DNA of 64,000 bases. It comes from Gillisella vitis (GTDB lineage: Bacteria; Pseudomonadota; Alphaproteobacteria; Rhizobiales; Rhizobiaceae). Below the pieces are notes generated by a model, which was not told the DNA's origin, searched no databases, and saw only the letters and a program-made list of their open reading frames with translations. Positions 53,782-63,905 of this stretch are shown here, piece after piece. Position numbers and translations under genes: made by a program. How positions within the stretch are numbered: the stretch's first letter is position 1; every line of letters begins with the position of its first letter. The stretch lies in contig NZ_JACHLU010000007.1 in the NCBI RefSeq assembly GCF_014204625.1, forward strand, positions 143,019 to 207,018, written 5' to 3'.

Positions 53782-54261
53782 TTATTCAGCTGTCTCAGCC
53801 TTGACGCCCAACAACTTGAGCGAACCGCCAGCCTTTTCGATCTTTTCGATCGCAGGCTTGGAGGCACCAGCAACTTCCAGCGTCACTTTCGCTGTCAATT
53901 CGCCGTCAGCAAGAATGCGAACGCCATCCTTGATGCGACGAATCACACCAGCAGCCTTCAACGCAGCAACGTCAATCGTTGCCGACGCATCAAGCTTGCC
54001 AGCATCAATCGCCTGCTGAAGACGACCAACCGACACGGTGGTGAATTCAGAAGCGAAGATGTTGTTGAAGCCGCGCTTTGGCAGACGACGGTAGATTGGC
54101 ATCTGACCGCCTTCGAAGCCGTTTACAGCCACGCCGGAACGAGCCTTCTGACCCTTGACGCCGCGACCACCGGTCTTGCCCTTGCCGGAACCAATACCGC
54201 GACCAACGCGGATACGGTTCTTGCTGGAGCCTTCGTTGTCTTTGATTTCATTCAGTTTCAT
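53782..54261 (-). CDS. rplO: 50S ribosomal protein L15
   Basis: A 159-residue protein of the large subunit: [11 protein letters not shown] and the Gly/Arg-rich [15 protein letters not shown] segment. The longest frame adds 19 residues overlapping the upstream spacer; ATG at 54259-54261 is the family start. Follows rpmD by 16 bases. Confidence 0.97.
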   Translation of the reverse strand: MKLNEIKDNEGSSKNRIRVGRGIGSGKGKTGGRGVKGQKARSGVAVNGFEGGQMPIYRRLPKRGFNNIFASEFTTVSVGRLQQAIDAGKLDASATIDVAALKAAGVIRRIKDGVRILADGELTAKVTLEVAGASKPAIEKIEKAGGSLKLLGVKAETAE

Positions 54262-54277
54262 GACAAATTCCCCCGTC

Positions 54278-54478
54278 TCACTTCTCTTCGACAACGCGAA
54301 CGAGATGCTGGACAGCACGGATCATGCCACGAACCGAAGGAGTATCTTCCAACGTGCGGACCCGGTGCATCTTGTTGAGGCCCAGGCCGACGAGCGTCTG
54401 GCGCTGTACAGCCGGGCGGCGGATAGGCGAGCCGATCTGTTCGATCGTGATCGTCTTGGCTTCAGTGTTCTTGGCCAT
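54278..54478 (-). CDS. rpmD: 50S ribosomal protein L30
   Basis: A 66-residue protein with [18 protein letters not shown] and a final V-R-V-V-E. Located between rpsE and rplO as expected. Confidence 0.97.
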   Translation of the reverse strand: MAKNTEAKTITIEQIGSPIRRPAVQRQTLVGLGLNKMHRVRTLEDTPSVRGMIRAVQHLVRVVEEK

Positions 54479-54489
54479 TGTTCAGCTCC

Positions 54490-55059
54490 TTATTCTTCAG
54501 AACCGTTGCCGGAAGCGGCGCGACGGGCCTGCAGGGTCGCATACTTCAGACCACGCTGAGAAGCGACGTCCTTTGGATGAACCTGGTGCTTCAAAGCGTC
54601 AAAAGTTGCGCGAACCATGTTGTATGGGTTCGACGAACCAGTCGACTTTGCAACAACGTCATGCATACCGAGGGTTTCAAAAACAGCGCGCATTGGACCG
54701 CCTGCGATGATACCGGTACCGGCCTTTGCAGAACGCAGAAGAACCTTACCAGCGCCATGGCGACCGTTCACATCGTGGTGAAGGGTACGACCGTCACGCA
54801 GGGGAACGAAAATCAATTCGCGCTTGGCAGCTTCAGTTGCCTTGCGAATTGCTTCAGGAACTTCACGAGCCTTGCCGTGACCAAAGCCAACGCGGCCCTT
54901 CTGGTCGCCAACAACAACGAGAGCAGCAAAGCCGAAACGACGGCCGCCCTTAACAACTTTCGCTACACGATTGATCGCGACCAGCTTGTCAACGAATTCG
55001 CTATCGCGCTCTTCACGGTTCTGACGGTCATCCCGCGAACCACGCTTTTCTTGTGCCAT
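54490..55059 (-). CDS. rpsE: 30S ribosomal protein S5
   Basis: A 189-residue small-subunit protein near the mRNA entry site: [18 protein letters not shown] near residue 36 and [11 protein letters not shown] near 115. A 156-base spacer with hairpins precedes it, longer than other gaps in this cluster. Confidence 0.98.
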   Translation of the reverse strand: MAQEKRGSRDDRQNREERDSEFVDKLVAINRVAKVVKGGRRFGFAALVVVGDQKGRVGFGHGKAREVPEAIRKATEAAKRELIFVPLRDGRTLHHDVNGRHGAGKVLLRSAKAGTGIIAGGPMRAVFETLGMHDVVAKSTGSSNPYNMVRATFDALKHQVHPKDVASQRGLKYATLQARRAASGNGSEE

Positions 55060-55120
55060 TGTCCTTTTCCTTTTTTCTTTTCCGGGTGCAATCGGCAGAT
55101 TACAATTAACTCCCGCCCTG

Positions 55121-55145
55121 CCCTATTGGGCTAATCCCTATTGGG
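55121..55145. repeat. Tandem CCCTATTGGG repeat in the rplR-rpsE spacer
   Basis: CCCTATTGGG at 55121-55130 and again at 55136-55145, a 15-base period. The first copy lies inside a small GCCC-TATT-GGGC hairpin. Part of an unusual structured spacer. Confidence 0.7.
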
Positions 55146-55166
55146 TGGGGGCGGCATCCGGGTGAC

Positions 55167-55209
55167 CGGCTAAAAAGCCGGAAAGCCGCCCGAGATAAAC
55201 CCGGGCGGC
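55167..55209 (-). terminator. Tandem hairpins after rplR, attenuator-like
   Basis: On the minus strand the first hairpin (arms GCCGCCCG 55185-55192 and CGGGCGGC 55202-55209) starts seven bases after the rplR stop, and a second, CCGGC-TTTTTA-GCCGG (55167-55182), follows at once. TTT lies between. They may reduce read-through into rpsE. Confidence 0.5.
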
Positions 55210-55215
55210 AATTCA

Positions 55216-55578
55216 TTAGAACGACAGACCACCTTCGCGGGCTGCTTCTGCCAAGGCCTTGATGCGGCCATGATAAATGAAGGCACCGCGGTCGAAGACC
55301 ACTTCCTTCACACCAGCATTCACCGCACGCTCGGCAACCAACTTGCCAACAGCAGCGGCTGCTGCGATGTCAGCACCGGTCTTGAGCGAAGAACGCAGAC
55401 CTGCGTCCAGTGTCGATGCAGCGGCCAAAGTGCGGCCAGCCACGTCGTCGATAACCTGGACGTAGATGTTCTTCGAAGAGCGATGTACCGACAGACGCGG
55501 ACGGCCATTGGCCACCGCTTTGATCTGACGCCGTACACGGTTCGCACGACGTACAAGTGCTTCTTTTCTGCTTGCCAT
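55216..55578 (-). CDS. rplR: 50S ribosomal protein L18
   Basis: A 120-residue 5S rRNA-binding protein: [20 protein letters not shown] near residue 28 and [13 protein letters not shown] near 95. Follows rplF by 12 bases. Confidence 0.98.
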   Translation of the reverse strand: MASRKEALVRRANRVRRQIKAVANGRPRLSVHRSSKNIYVQVIDDVAGRTLAAASTLDAGLRSSLKTGADIAAAAAVGKLVAERAVNAGVKEVVFDRGAFIYHGRIKALAEAAREGGLSF

Positions 55579-55590
55579 TTCGCGCGTTCC

Positions 55591-56124
55591 TTACTTCTTC
55601 TTGCCTTCTTTGCGGATAATCCGCTCTTCGGCATACTTGACGCCCTTGCCCTTGTAAGGCTCAGGACCGCGATATTCGCGGATCTCAGCAGCGACCTGAC
55701 CGACCTGCTGCTTGTTGATCCCCGAGATCACGATTTCCGTCGGCTTAGGAACGGCAATGGTCACACCAACTGGGGGCTCATACACAACGTCGTGAGAGAA
55801 ACCGAGAGCCAGCTGCAGGTTCTTGCCCTGAAGCGATGCGCGGTAACCAACGCCGTTGATTTCGAGCTTGCGCTCAAAGCCGTCCTTAACACCCTTGAAG
55901 ATGTTCTCGATCATCGTGCGGGACATGCCCCACTTTGAACGCGCATCCTTGGAGTCGTTGACTGGCTTTACAACAACAGCGTTGTCTTCCAGAGCAACAG
56001 AGATTTCGTCATTTGCGACGAAGAAGAGTTCACCCTTAGGGCCCTTTGCAGTCACTTTCTGGCCATCAACAGTGGCCGTGATTCCTGCAGGAACCTGAAC
56101 GGGCTTTTTACCGATACGAGACAT
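55591..56124 (-). CDS. rplF: 50S ribosomal protein L6
   Basis: A 177-residue two-domain protein: M-S-R-I-G-K-K-P-V start, and the C-terminal [11 protein letters not shown] signature. Between rpsH and rplR. Confidence 0.98.
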   Translation of the reverse strand: MSRIGKKPVQVPAGITATVDGQKVTAKGPKGELFFVANDEISVALEDNAVVVKPVNDSKDARSKWGMSRTMIENIFKGVKDGFERKLEINGVGYRASLQGKNLQLALGFSHDVVYEPPVGVTIAVPKPTEIVISGINKQQVGQVAAEIREYRGPEPYKGKGVKYAEERIIRKEGKKK

Positions 56125-56166
56125 GTTTATATCCTGTCTGTTCGCTAGGGAGATCTCTGCGCTGTC

Positions 56167-56565
56167 TTAGAAGACAGAGCAGAGAACCTCGCCACCAACA
56201 TTCTGTTCACGAGCCTGGTGATCGGCCATTACGCCCTTCGGAGTCGAAAGGATGGTAATGCCGAGGCCGTTCGCGACCTGCGGAATGGACTTAACCGAGA
56301 CATAAACCCGGCGGCCCGGCTTAGACACGCGGCCGATCTCACGGATCACCGACGCACCTTCATAATACTTCAATTCAATCGTGATTTCGGACTTGCCGTT
56401 ACCATGATCGATTTCCGAATAGCCACGGATGTAGCCTTCAGCTTGCAGAACATCCAGCACGCGCGCGCGCAGCTTGGAAGCCGGAGTGACCACCGAAGCC
56501 TTACGGCGGGCGGCACCATTCCGGATACGGGTGAGCATATCGCCCAACGGATCAGTCATCGTCAT
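56167..56565 (-). CDS. rpsH: 30S ribosomal protein S8
   Basis: A 132-residue central-domain protein that can also repress the spc operon in E. coli. [16 protein letters not shown] start and the late [14 protein letters not shown] motif are definitive. A second ATG two codons later is possible. Confidence 0.98.
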   Translation of the reverse strand: MTMTDPLGDMLTRIRNGAARRKASVVTPASKLRARVLDVLQAEGYIRGYSEIDHGNGKSEITIELKYYEGASVIREIGRVSKPGRRVYVSVKSIPQVANGLGITILSTPKGVMADHQAREQNVGGEVLCSVF

Positions 56566-56577
56566 TTGCCCGTCTCC

Positions 56578-56883
56578 TTACCAGCTCGACTTAACAATGC
56601 CCGGCACCTTGCCGGAATTGCCAAGCTCACGAAGCGCGATACGCGACATCTTGAGCTTACGATAAAATGCCCGTGGACGGCCCGTGACTTCGCAACGGTT
56701 ACGAATGCGGGTCTTGGAGCCATCGCGCGGCATTTCTGCCAGCTTGAGGGTTGCCTTGAACCGTTCCTCAATCGAAAGGGACTGGTTCATGATAATTGCC
56801 TTCAGTTCGGCACGCTTTCCGGCCTGCTGGGCAACTGTCTTGCGGCGGCGCTTGTTCTTTTCAACTGCGCTTGTCTTCGCCAT
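56578..56883 (-). CDS. rpsN: 30S ribosomal protein S14 (long, zinc-independent type)
   Basis: A 101-residue protein. Only one Cys is present (R-C-E-V-T-G-R-P-R), so it is the C-minus form. Between rplE and rpsH. Confidence 0.97.
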   Translation of the reverse strand: MAKTSAVEKNKRRRKTVAQQAGKRAELKAIIMNQSLSIEERFKATLKLAEMPRDGSKTRIRNRCEVTGRPRAFYRKLKMSRIALRELGNSGKVPGIVKSSW

Positions 56884-56916
56884 ATCGAAGTTCCTCTTCT
56901 ACGCTCGTCGTTACGG

Positions 56917-57474
56917 TTATGCGCGGAACGGGAAGTTGAACTCTTTCAAAAGAGCCCGTGCTTCGTCGTCCGTGGGTGCCGTCGTGCAAACGATGATATC
57001 CATGCCCCACATCTGATCAACCTTATCGTAGTTGACCTCTGGGAACACAATGTGCTCCTTGATGCCCATGGCGAAGTTGCCACGGCCGTCAAAGCTCTTT
57101 GGGTTCAGACCGCGAAAATCTCGAACGCGCGGAAGCGCGATGTTGGTCAAACGGTCCAGAAACTCATACATGCGAGCGCCGCGCAGCGTTACCTTCGCAC
57201 CGATCGGCATACCTTCACGGACCTTGAAGCCAGCGATGGAGTTGCGCGCCTTGGTGATCACAGGCTTCTGACCAGCAATAGCAGCCAGGTCAGCAGCAGC
57301 AACAGAAGGCTTCTTGGAGTCGGCAGTTGCCTCGCCCACGCCCATGTTGATCACAACCTTGGTGATCTTCGGGATCTGCATCTCATTTGCGTAGGAGAAC
57401 TGCTCCTGCATGGCCTGACGAATACGGGATACGTATTCTACCTTGAGCCGGGGCTCATACTTGATCTCAGCCAT
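56917..57474 (-). CDS. rplE: 50S ribosomal protein L5
   Basis: A 185-residue 5S rRNA-binding protein: V-I-N-M-G-V-G-E-A near residue 43 and the late [10 protein letters not shown] motif. Its ATG overlaps the end of rplX by eight bases, suggesting coupling. Confidence 0.98.
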   Translation of the reverse strand: MAEIKYEPRLKVEYVSRIRQAMQEQFSYANEMQIPKITKVVINMGVGEATADSKKPSVAAADLAAIAGQKPVITKARNSIAGFKVREGMPIGAKVTLRGARMYEFLDRLTNIALPRVRDFRGLNPKSFDGRGNFAMGIKEHIVFPEVNYDKVDQMWGMDIIVCTTAPTDDEARALLKEFNFPFRA

Positions 57475-57775
57475 CGATCACATCTCCCGAACGCTTGGCA
57501 ACACGAACCTTCTTGCCATCGACAACAGCGAAACCAACGCGAGTCGGCTTGCCGTCCTTGTCCATGATGGCAAGGTTGGAAAGGTGCATAGACGCTTCCT
57601 TGTTGACAATGCCGGCTTCTTGGGTCTGCGTCTGGCGCTGGTGGCGCTTGACAACATTAATACCCTTGACGACCGCACGGTCTTCCTTCGGCATCACTTG
57701 AACTACTTCACCGGAACGACCCTTGTCCTTGCCGGTCAGTACGACGACCTTGTCGCCCTTACGAATCTTTTGCAT
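57467..57775 (-). CDS. rplX: 50S ribosomal protein L24
   Basis: A 102-residue assembly initiator with a KOW motif ([14 protein letters not shown] near residue 8). Two ATGs six bases apart; the second (57773-57775) has the better spacing to GGGAG. Confidence 0.97.
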   Translation of the reverse strand: MQKIRKGDKVVVLTGKDKGRSGEVVQVMPKEDRAVVKGINVVKRHQRQTQTQEAGIVNKEASMHLSNLAIMDKDGKPTRVGFAVVDGKKVRVAKRSGDVIDG

Positions 57776-57788
57776 CGTCATCGCTCCC

Positions 57789-58157
57789 TTAAAGAACTTC
57801 CGGAGCCAACGAGATGATCTTCATGTGGTTCTTGGCACGAAGTTCGCGCGGAACCGGTCCGAAGATACGGCTACCGATAGGCTCTTTTTTATTGTCGATA
57901 AGAACTGCTGCGTTGTTATCGAAGCGGATGACGCTGCCGTCGGCGCGACGGATGTCTTTAGCGGTACGCACAACAACCGCCTTCATCACGTCACCCTTCT
58001 TCACGCGGCCACGCGGAATAGCTTCCTTGATCGACACAACAATAATGTCGCCTACCGAAGCATATTTACGCTTTGAGCCGCCCAGCACCTTGATGCACAT
58101 GACACGACGTGCGCCGGAATTGTCGGCAACGTCGAGGTTAGTCTGCATCTGAATCAT
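57789..58157 (-). CDS. rplN: 50S ribosomal protein L14
   Basis: A 122-residue subunit-interface protein: [16 protein letters not shown] start. It opens the spc-type group after an unusual 233-base spacer containing two hairpins. Confidence 0.98.
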   Translation of the reverse strand: MIQMQTNLDVADNSGARRVMCIKVLGGSKRKYASVGDIIVVSIKEAIPRGRVKKGDVMKAVVVRTAKDIRRADGSVIRFDNNAAVLIDNKKEPIGSRIFGPVPRELRAKNHMKIISLAPEVL

Positions 58158-58289
58158 GTCAGGTCGCCTTCTCGTTATACCGGAACGGTTGGGCGAACGT
58201 GCCCCCTATTCCGGCTTATGGATCTTTATCAATTTTCGAGCGGAGGAGGATCTTGCAAAGGTGGTTTCCTTAAGGACCTTCCCTGCGCT

Positions 58290-58323
58290 CAAAGCAAAAG
58301 AACGCTCTCAGTGGAGCGTTCTT
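58290..58323 (-). terminator. Attenuator-like hairpin between rpsQ and rplN
   Basis: Arms AAGAACGCTC and GAGCGTTCTT (10 bp, 6-base loop). On the minus strand the stem is followed by TTGCTTT. It is the second hairpin after rpsQ and marks the S10/spc boundary. Confidence 0.62.
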
Positions 58324-58353
58324 GCGCCGTTGTGGTGCTTCATACAGATTTCT

Positions 58354-58377
58354 GGGAAAGGCGCAAGGGCCTTTCCC
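58354..58377 (-). terminator. Hairpin just after rpsQ
   Basis: Perfect 9-bp stem GGGAAAGGC / GCCTTTCCC with a 6-base loop, 13 bases past the rpsQ stop. No T tract follows on the minus strand, so it may be a 3'-end stabiliser or a processing site. Confidence 0.5.
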
Positions 58378-58390
58378 AATTCTCTGTAAA

Positions 58391-58627
58391 TTAAGCCTGG
58401 GCAGCGATCACTGTCCAGCACTTATCCTTGGAAATTGGTGCACATTCCTGAATGGAAACCATGTCACCAACCTTATACTGGTTGCTCTCGTCGTGAGCCT
58501 TATACTTTTTAGAGCGACGAACAGTCTTCTGGAGCAGTGGGTGAGCGAATCGACGCTCAACCCGAACCACAACTGTCTTTTCGTTCTTGTCGCTGACGAC
58601 GACGCCCTGCAGAATGCGTTTAGGCAT
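58391..58627 (-). CDS. rpsQ: 30S ribosomal protein S17
   Basis: A 78-residue primary rRNA-binding protein: [13 protein letters not shown]. The longest frame adds 16 residues that overlap the rpmC end; the ATG at 58625-58627 is the family start. Last gene of the S10 group. Confidence 0.97.
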   Translation of the reverse strand: MPKRILQGVVVSDKNEKTVVVRVERRFAHPLLQKTVRRSKKYKAHDESNQYKVGDMVSIQECAPISKDKCWTVIAAQA

Positions 58628-58640
58628 ATTTTCTGGTCCT

Positions 58641-58841
58641 TTAGGCCTTGGCTTCTGCCGCCTTCTGGCGGGCAATGGTTTTCACGCGAGCGATGTCCTT
58701 GCGAACTTCGTTAACACGCGAGGACTTTTCAAGCTGGCCAGTCGCCTTCTGAAAGCGCAGGTTAAACTGCTCCTTCTTCAGATTGGCAAGCTCGTCCTTC
58801 AATTGATCAGCGCTCATGGCGCGAACATCTGCGGCTTTCAT
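58641..58841 (-). CDS. rpmC: 50S ribosomal protein L29
   Basis: A 66-residue helical-hairpin protein near the polypeptide exit. The ATG at 58839-58841 (M-K-A-A-D-V-R-A-M) has GAGGG upstream; the longest frame would overlap the rplP stop. Between rplP and rpsQ. Confidence 0.97.
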   Translation of the reverse strand: MKAADVRAMSADQLKDELANLKKEQFNLRFQKATGQLEKSSRVNEVRKDIARVKTIARQKAAEAKA

Positions 58842-58852
58842 GGCTTGATCCC

Positions 58853-59266
58853 TCACTCTGCAATGCGCTGTACGAAGCGCGTCTTGACCGAGAGCTTGGC
58901 CGAACCGAGACGCATCGCTTCACGAGCGATTTCCTCGGAGACACCGTCGATCTCGAACATCATACGACCGGGCTTGACCTTGCATGCCCAGTATTCAACA
59001 GAGCCCTTACCTTTACCCATACGGACTTCGGTAGGCTTTGCTGTCACTGGAACATCGGGGAATACCCGGATCCATACACGACCAGCACGCTTCATGTAAC
59101 GTGTGATCGCGCGGCGAGCAGCTTCAATTTCACGAGCGTTTACGCGGTTAGGCTCAAGAGCCTTCAGGCCAAACTCACCGAACGCCAGCTCGAAACCGCC
59201 CTTGGCAACGCCCTTGATGCGCCCCTTGAACTGCTTGCGATACTTGGTACGCTTTGGTTGCAACAT
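58853..59266 (-). CDS. rplP: 50S ribosomal protein L16
   Basis: A 137-residue A-site-near protein: [11 protein letters not shown] start and the [10 protein letters not shown] motif near residue 70. Confidence 0.98.
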   Translation of the reverse strand: MLQPKRTKYRKQFKGRIKGVAKGGFELAFGEFGLKALEPNRVNAREIEAARRAITRYMKRAGRVWIRVFPDVPVTAKPTEVRMGKGKGSVEYWACKVKPGRMMFEIDGVSEEIAREAMRLGSAKLSVKTRFVQRIAE

Positions 59267-59302
59267 TTTCTATTCTCCAAACTTTCTGCCACGCGGCGCC
59301 AA

Positions 59303-60016
59303 TTACGCGTTTTCGCGGCGGCGGTTGTTGGTGCTGCTACCTTGGGCGTCACCTTCCAGAGCGCGACGCTCGGAAGCCATTGGATCGTGCTCAAGGATTT
59401 CGCCCTTGAAGATCCAAACCTTGATGCCGCAAATACCGTAAGCGGTAGAAGCCTCAGCTGTACCGTAATCGATATCCGCACGCAGCGTATGAAGCGGAAC
59501 GCGACCTTCGCGGTACCATTCCGTGCGGGCAATTTCTGCACCACCGAGACGGCCTGCGCATGTGATCTTGATGCCTTCGGCACCCAGACGCATGGCGGAC
59601 TGAACGGAGCGCTTCATGGCGCGACGGAAAGCGATACGGCGCTCGAGCTGCTGGGCGATCGACTGAGCGACCAGCGTTGCATCGACTTCCGGCTTACGAA
59701 CTTCAACGATGTTGAGGTGCGTCTCGGAGTTGGTCATTTCGGAAAGCTTCTTACGAAGCTTCTCGATGTCTGCGCCCTTCTTGCCGATGATCAGACCAGG
59801 ACGAGCCGAGTGGATCGTGACGCGGCACTTCTTGTGCGGCCGCTCGATAACCACCTTGGCGATACCAGCCTGCTTCAATTCAGCCATGATGTATGCGCGA
59901 ATCTTCAGATCTTCGTGCAACAGCTGGCCGTATTCGGCATTGTCGGCGAACCAACGGCTATCCCAGGTGCGATTGATGCCCAGACGGAAACCGATTGGAT
60001 TAATTTTCTGACCCAT
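59303..60016 (-). CDS. rpsC: 30S ribosomal protein S3
   Basis: A 237-residue mRNA-entry protein with a KH domain ([13 protein letters not shown] near residue 73). [11 protein letters not shown] start. Its first base is the last base of the rplV stop, so translation is probably coupled. Confidence 0.98.
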   Translation of the reverse strand: MGQKINPIGFRLGINRTWDSRWFADNAEYGQLLHEDLKIRAYIMAELKQAGIAKVVIERPHKKCRVTIHSARPGLIIGKKGADIEKLRKKLSEMTNSETHLNIVEVRKPEVDATLVAQSIAQQLERRIAFRRAMKRSVQSAMRLGAEGIKITCAGRLGGAEIARTEWYREGRVPLHTLRADIDYGTAEASTAYGICGIKVWIFKGEILEHDPMASERRALEGDAQGSSTNNRRRENA

Positions 60017-60405
60017 TATGCAGCCTCCACTTTGGCTTCGACTTCGCGCACGACGATTGTCAAATGTGCGAACGGCTTTTCAATGCGCGATGCGCGGCCG
60101 CGGCCACGAGCGTGGAAACGCTTCATGGTGATCGACTTACCAACATAGGCCTCTGCAACGATCAGCTGATCGACGTCGAGGTCATGGTTGTTCTCTGCGT
60201 TTGCAATGGCAGATTCAAGAGTCTTCTTGACCGTACCTGCAATGCGCTTGCGGGAGAACTCGAGGTCGGCCAGAGCCCGGTCGACCTTCTTGCCACGAAT
60301 CATAGCTGCAACCAGGTTGAGCTTCTGAGGGCTGACGCGGAGTGTACGCGCAACGGCTTGCGCCTCATTGTCCTGCAACCGGCGTTCGGCTTTTGCCTTG
60401 CCCAT
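60016..60405 (-). CDS. rplV: 50S ribosomal protein L22
   Basis: A 129-residue exit-tunnel protein: [11 protein letters not shown] near residue 23 and the extended beta loop with [11 protein letters not shown], near 94. Confidence 0.98.
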   Translation of the reverse strand: MGKAKAERRLQDNEAQAVARTLRVSPQKLNLVAAMIRGKKVDRALADLEFSRKRIAGTVKKTLESAIANAENNHDLDVDQLIVAEAYVGKSITMKRFHARGRGRASRIEKPFAHLTIVVREVEAKVEAA

Positions 60406-60407
60406 CG

Positions 60408-60686
60408 TTACTTCCTCTTCGCTTTCTTGTCCGCACCGTGACCGTAATAGGTCCGGGTAGGAGCGAATTCACCGAACTTGTGGCCAACCATGTCTTCGTT
60501 GACGCTGACCGGAATGTGTTTGCTGCCGTTATAGACGCCGAACGTCAAACCGACAAACTGCGGCAAGATCGTGGACCGACGGGTCCACATCTTGATCACT
60601 TCGCTACGACCGCTTTCGCGAACCTTCTCAGCCTTCTTAAGAAGGTAGCCGTCAACGAAGGGGCCTTTCCATACTGAACGAGCCAT
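60408..60686 (-). CDS. rpsS: 30S ribosomal protein S19
   Basis: A 92-residue head protein: [12 protein letters not shown] and the [11 protein letters not shown] motif. Two bases separate it from rplV. Confidence 0.98.
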   Translation of the reverse strand: MARSVWKGPFVDGYLLKKAEKVRESGRSEVIKMWTRRSTILPQFVGLTFGVYNGSKHIPVSVNEDMVGHKFGEFAPTRTYYGHGADKKAKRK

Positions 60687-60701
60687 CTCTGACTACCTCT
60701 C

Positions 60702-61538
60702 TTACTTCTTCTTCTGGTGGCGCGTGCGCATGATGAACTTGTCTGTCGACTTGTTCGAACGCGTACGCTTGCCCTTGGTCGGCTTGCCCCAAGGCGACAC
60801 TGGGTGACGACCACCCGAGGTGCGGCCTTCACCACCGCCGTGCGGATGGTCAACCGGGTTCATAACAACGCCGCGAACGTGCGGACGCTTGCCGCGCCAA
60901 CGCGAACGACCGGCCTTACCGTCGTTGATGTTGCCGTGGTCAGGGTTGGAAACCGCGCCGATTGTTGCAAGGCAAGTGCCATGAACCAGACGCTGCTCAC
61001 CGGAGCTCAGACGAAGGATCGCCATACCAGAGTCACGACCAACCAGCTGCACGTATGCACCAGCGGAACGAGCGATCTGACCGCCCTTGCCTGGCTTCAA
61101 TTCCACATTGTGGATGATCGAGCCAACAGGGATGTACTGCAGAGGCATGGTGTTGCCTGGCTTCACGTCAACAGCCTTTTCAGAGGCAATGACCTTATCG
61201 CCAGCAGCAAGACGCTGAGGAGCGATGATGTAAGCCTGCTCACCATCCGTGTAGGTCACGAGAGCGATGAACGCTGTACGGTTAGGGTCATACTCGAGAC
61301 GCTCAACCGTGCCTTCAACTTCAAACTTGCGACGCTTGAAGTCTACCAGACGGTAGGTGCGCTTGTGACCGCCGCCCTGAAAGCGAACTGTGATGCGACC
61401 CAGGTTGTTACGACCACCCTTGGAGTGGAGGCCCTCGGTCAACGACTTGACAGGCTTGCCCTTGTAGAGGCCAGACCGGTCTACGATAACCAGCTGACGC
61501 TGGCTCGGGGTCGTCGGATTGAAATTTTTCAATGCCAT
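60702..61538 (-). CDS. rplB: 50S ribosomal protein L2
   Basis: A 278-residue peptidyl-transferase-centre protein. [11 protein letters not shown] near residue 42 and the essential [15 protein letters not shown] near 224 are present. Confidence 0.98.
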   Translation of the reverse strand: MALKNFNPTTPSQRQLVIVDRSGLYKGKPVKSLTEGLHSKGGRNNLGRITVRFQGGGHKRTYRLVDFKRRKFEVEGTVERLEYDPNRTAFIALVTYTDGEQAYIIAPQRLAAGDKVIASEKAVDVKPGNTMPLQYIPVGSIIHNVELKPGKGGQIARSAGAYVQLVGRDSGMAILRLSSGEQRLVHGTCLATIGAVSNPDHGNINDGKAGRSRWRGKRPHVRGVVMNPVDHPHGGGEGRTSGGRHPVSPWGKPTKGKRTRSNKSTDKFIMRTRHQKKK

Positions 61539-61549
61539 TTTTCTGTTCC

Positions 61550-61843
61550 TCAGAGACCGGTGGACACGTCGATGGACTGACCCTCAGCGAGCGTTACGAT
61601 CGCCTTCTTCACGTCCTTCTGTTTCCCGGCAAAACCGCGGAAACGCTTTGTTTTGCCCTTGCGGAGCAGCGTGTTCACGGCAGTCACCTTTACACCGAAG
61701 AGAGCTTCAACAGCAGCCTTGATTTCTGGCTTGGAAGCGGTCTTGGCAACGTTAAAGACCACCTGGTTGTACTCAGACACCATGGTAGACTTTTCTGTGA
61801 TCGATGGAGTTACGATCACGTCGTAGTGGCGAAGATCAGTCAT
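61550..61843 (-). CDS. rplW: 50S ribosomal protein L23
   Basis: A 97-residue exit-site protein and docking point for trigger factor and SRP: I-T-E-K-S-T-M near residue 15 and V-N-T-L-L-R-K-G-K near 55. ATG overlaps the rplD stop by four bases. Confidence 0.97.
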   Translation of the reverse strand: MTDLRHYDVIVTPSITEKSTMVSEYNQVVFNVAKTASKPEIKAAVEALFGVKVTAVNTLLRKGKTKRFRGFAGKQKDVKKAIVTLAEGQSIDVSTGL

Positions 61844-62460
61844 TTGAACCGCTCCTCCAGAGCTTCAACTGCAGCCTTGGAAAGCACCAGCTTGCCGCGA
61901 CGCAGAATGTCGTAAACGTTGATGCCCTGAACTGGCAAAACATCGATATTCGGGATGTTTGCAGCTGCGAGCTTGAAGTTGTTGTCCAGTTCAACACCAC
62001 CGATCAACAGCGCGTTGTTCAGACCCAAAGCTTCGAAAGAACCAACCAGGCCCTTCGTCTTAGGATCAGCAGACACGAACTGATCGATAATGATCAGGTC
62101 TTCAGACTTGAGCTTGGCAGACAGAGCGTGACGCAGAGCGAGCGCGCGAACCTTCTTTGGCAGGTCGTGTTCGTGGCTACGAACAACCGGGCCATGCGCC
62201 CGTCCACCGCCGCGGAACTGCGGAGCGCGTGCCGAATGGTGACGAGCGCGGCCCGTACCCTTCTGCTTGTACATCTTTGCACCAGTGCGCGATACTTCCG
62301 CACGGGTCTTGGTCTTGTGAGTGCCCTGCTGCTTCTTGGCAAGCTGCCAACGAATCATGCGAGCAATAATGTCTTCGCGGGGCTCGAGGCCGAAAATGGC
62401 GTCGGACAGAGAAACCTTGCCGGCTTCTTTCCCATCAATAGTCTTGACGTTGAGTTCCAT
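61840..62460 (-). CDS. rplD: 50S ribosomal protein L4
   Basis: A 206-residue exit-tunnel protein that in E. coli represses the S10 operon. The K-Q-K-G-T-G-R-A-R loop near residue 65 is conserved. Follows rplC by 12 bases and overlaps rplW. Confidence 0.98.
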   Translation of the reverse strand: MELNVKTIDGKEAGKVSLSDAIFGLEPREDIIARMIRWQLAKKQQGTHKTKTRAEVSRTGAKMYKQKGTGRARHHSARAPQFRGGGRAHGPVVRSHEHDLPKKVRALALRHALSAKLKSEDLIIIDQFVSADPKTKGLVGSFEALGLNNALLIGGVELDNNFKLAAANIPNIDVLPVQGINVYDILRRGKLVLSKAAVEALEERFK

Positions 62461-62472
62461 AGCTTGGCTCCC

Positions 62473-63114
62473 TTACTTCGATGCCGACTTGACGGCGTCG
62501 CGCACGATGATCCAGGAACCCTTGGAGCCGGGCACTGCGCCCTTTACCAGGATCAGACCACGATCTTCATCGGTCGAAACAACTTCAAGATTCTGAGTTG
62601 TCACACGGGTCTGACCCATATGACCTGCCATCCGCTTGCCCTTCCAGACCTTACCAGGATCCTGGTTGGAACCCGTCGAACCATGCGAACGATGAGACAC
62701 CGAAACACCGTGGGTCGCGCGAAGACCGCCGAAGTTATGACGCTTCATAGCACCGGCAAAACCCTTACCAATCGTCGTGCCGGTTACGTCAACCAGCTGA
62801 CCAGAGGTGAAGTGGCTCGCGGTGAGCTGAGCGCCAACATCAATCAGATTGTCTTCAGAAACGCGAAACTCGAGGAGCTTCGCCTTTGGCTCGACATTAG
62901 CCGCAGCAAAATTGCCACGCATAGCCTTGGATGTATTCTTTACTTTCGCCTGGCCTGCGCCAAGCTGAACAGCAGTATAGCCATGCTTGTCGGCGGTGCG
63001 CTGAGCCACCACCTGGCAGTTATCCAAGCGCAGTACTGTTACTGGAATGTGCTCGCCGGCGTCATTATAGACCCGGGTCATTCCCACTTTCTGTGCAATC
63101 ACACCTGAACGCAT
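62473..63114 (-). CDS. rplC: 50S ribosomal protein L3
   Basis: A 213-residue early-assembly protein: [14 protein letters not shown] and the R-M-A-G-H-M-G late motif. The longest frame adds 14 residues; the ATG at 63112-63114 is the family start. A 171-base gap separates it from rpsJ. Confidence 0.97.
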   Translation of the reverse strand: MRSGVIAQKVGMTRVYNDAGEHIPVTVLRLDNCQVVAQRTADKHGYTAVQLGAGQAKVKNTSKAMRGNFAAANVEPKAKLLEFRVSEDNLIDVGAQLTASHFTSGQLVDVTGTTIGKGFAGAMKRHNFGGLRATHGVSVSHRSHGSTGSNQDPGKVWKGKRMAGHMGQTRVTTQNLEVVSTDEDRGLILVKGAVPGSKGSWIIVRDAVKSASK

Positions 63115-63285
63115 CGGTTCATTCCTCTTGAGAGTAAAACAAGCACCTTGCAGCACTTGCCCGCCTCTTTGTTTAAGGATTCCATTCCAGCCCTTCCGGA
63201 CCTTCAGGTTTCCCGTTTCGAGAAGTCGTTGGCAGGTCTTGCCACGTACCTTCCTTGTTATTACGGCTCTCGCCGGAATTCTTTT

Positions 63286-63594
63286 TTAGAGCTTGATTTC
63301 TACATCAACACCAGCAGCCAGGTCGAGCTTCATCAAAGCGTCAACGGTCTGTGGAGTTGGATCAACGATGTCAAGCAAACGCTTATGCGTGCGCATTTCA
63401 AACTGTTCACGGCTCTTCTTGTCGACGTGCGGCGAACGGTTGACGGTAAATTTTTCAATACGGGTTGGGAGCGGTACTGGACCACGGACGCTTGCGCCGG
63501 TGCGCTTAGCGGTGGAAACAATCTCGCGCGTCGAGGCATCGAGGACCCGGTGATCAAACGCCTTGAGGCGGATGCGGATATTCTGGCCGTTCAT
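63286..63594 (-). CDS. rpsJ: 30S ribosomal protein S10
   Basis: A 102-residue head protein and NusE transcription factor: [15 protein letters not shown] and G-P-V-P-L-P-T-R. The longest frame adds 16 residues. First gene of the S10 group; the 311-base gap up to tuf holds the tuf terminator and, on the minus strand, a TTGACA at 63675-63680 without a good -10. Confidence 0.97.
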   Translation of the reverse strand: MNGQNIRIRLKAFDHRVLDASTREIVSTAKRTGASVRGPVPLPTRIEKFTVNRSPHVDKKSREQFEMRTHKRLLDIVDPTPQTVDALMKLDLAAGVDVEIKL

Positions 63595-63855
63595 TGGACT
63601 TATCCTTGTTCGTTTTCTTGCATCCCGCATACGCGAAGACAATGAATTACCAATTTGCTGGCCGGCCCCGTATTGTCAAAAATCACTGCGGCACCAAATT
63701 GCGCCACGGTCACCTTACTGCACTGGGGCCCTGCCAACCCGATCCAAACTGGACCGACAAACTAAGCAGAGCCAAGGGCAACACAGCGTAGCGCCGTGTG
63801 CCTTGTTCGTGGCGGGTGCATACAACGCTCCCGCCATTTCGTCAACTGATTCTCA

Positions 63856-63885
63856 AAATAAAAACGCGCGGCATACGCCGCGCGT
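63856..63885 (-). terminator. Rho-independent terminator of tuf
   Basis: Perfect 9-bp stem ACGCGCGGC / GCCGCGCGT with an ATAC loop; on the minus strand TTTTTATTTT follows. It starts 20 bases past the tuf stop and separates tuf from rpsJ. Confidence 0.93.
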
Positions 63886-63905
63886 AAATTTAATGAGCTG
63901 ATCGA

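Noticed and set aside
52494..53804. 436-codon plus-strand open frame over secY and rplO end
   Set aside because: Exact antisense of secY, which is unmistakable. Low-complexity Arg/Asn/Gln-rich product without any motif; a by-product of biased codon use.
56218..57567. 449-codon plus-strand open frame over rpsH, rpsN, rplE
   Set aside because: Antisense to three ribosomal genes with strong codon bias; no ribosome site and no recognisable domain.
61804..63108. 434-codon plus-strand open frame over rplD and rplC
   Set aside because: Antisense to rplD and rplC; same reason as the other long shadow frames in the ribosomal block.
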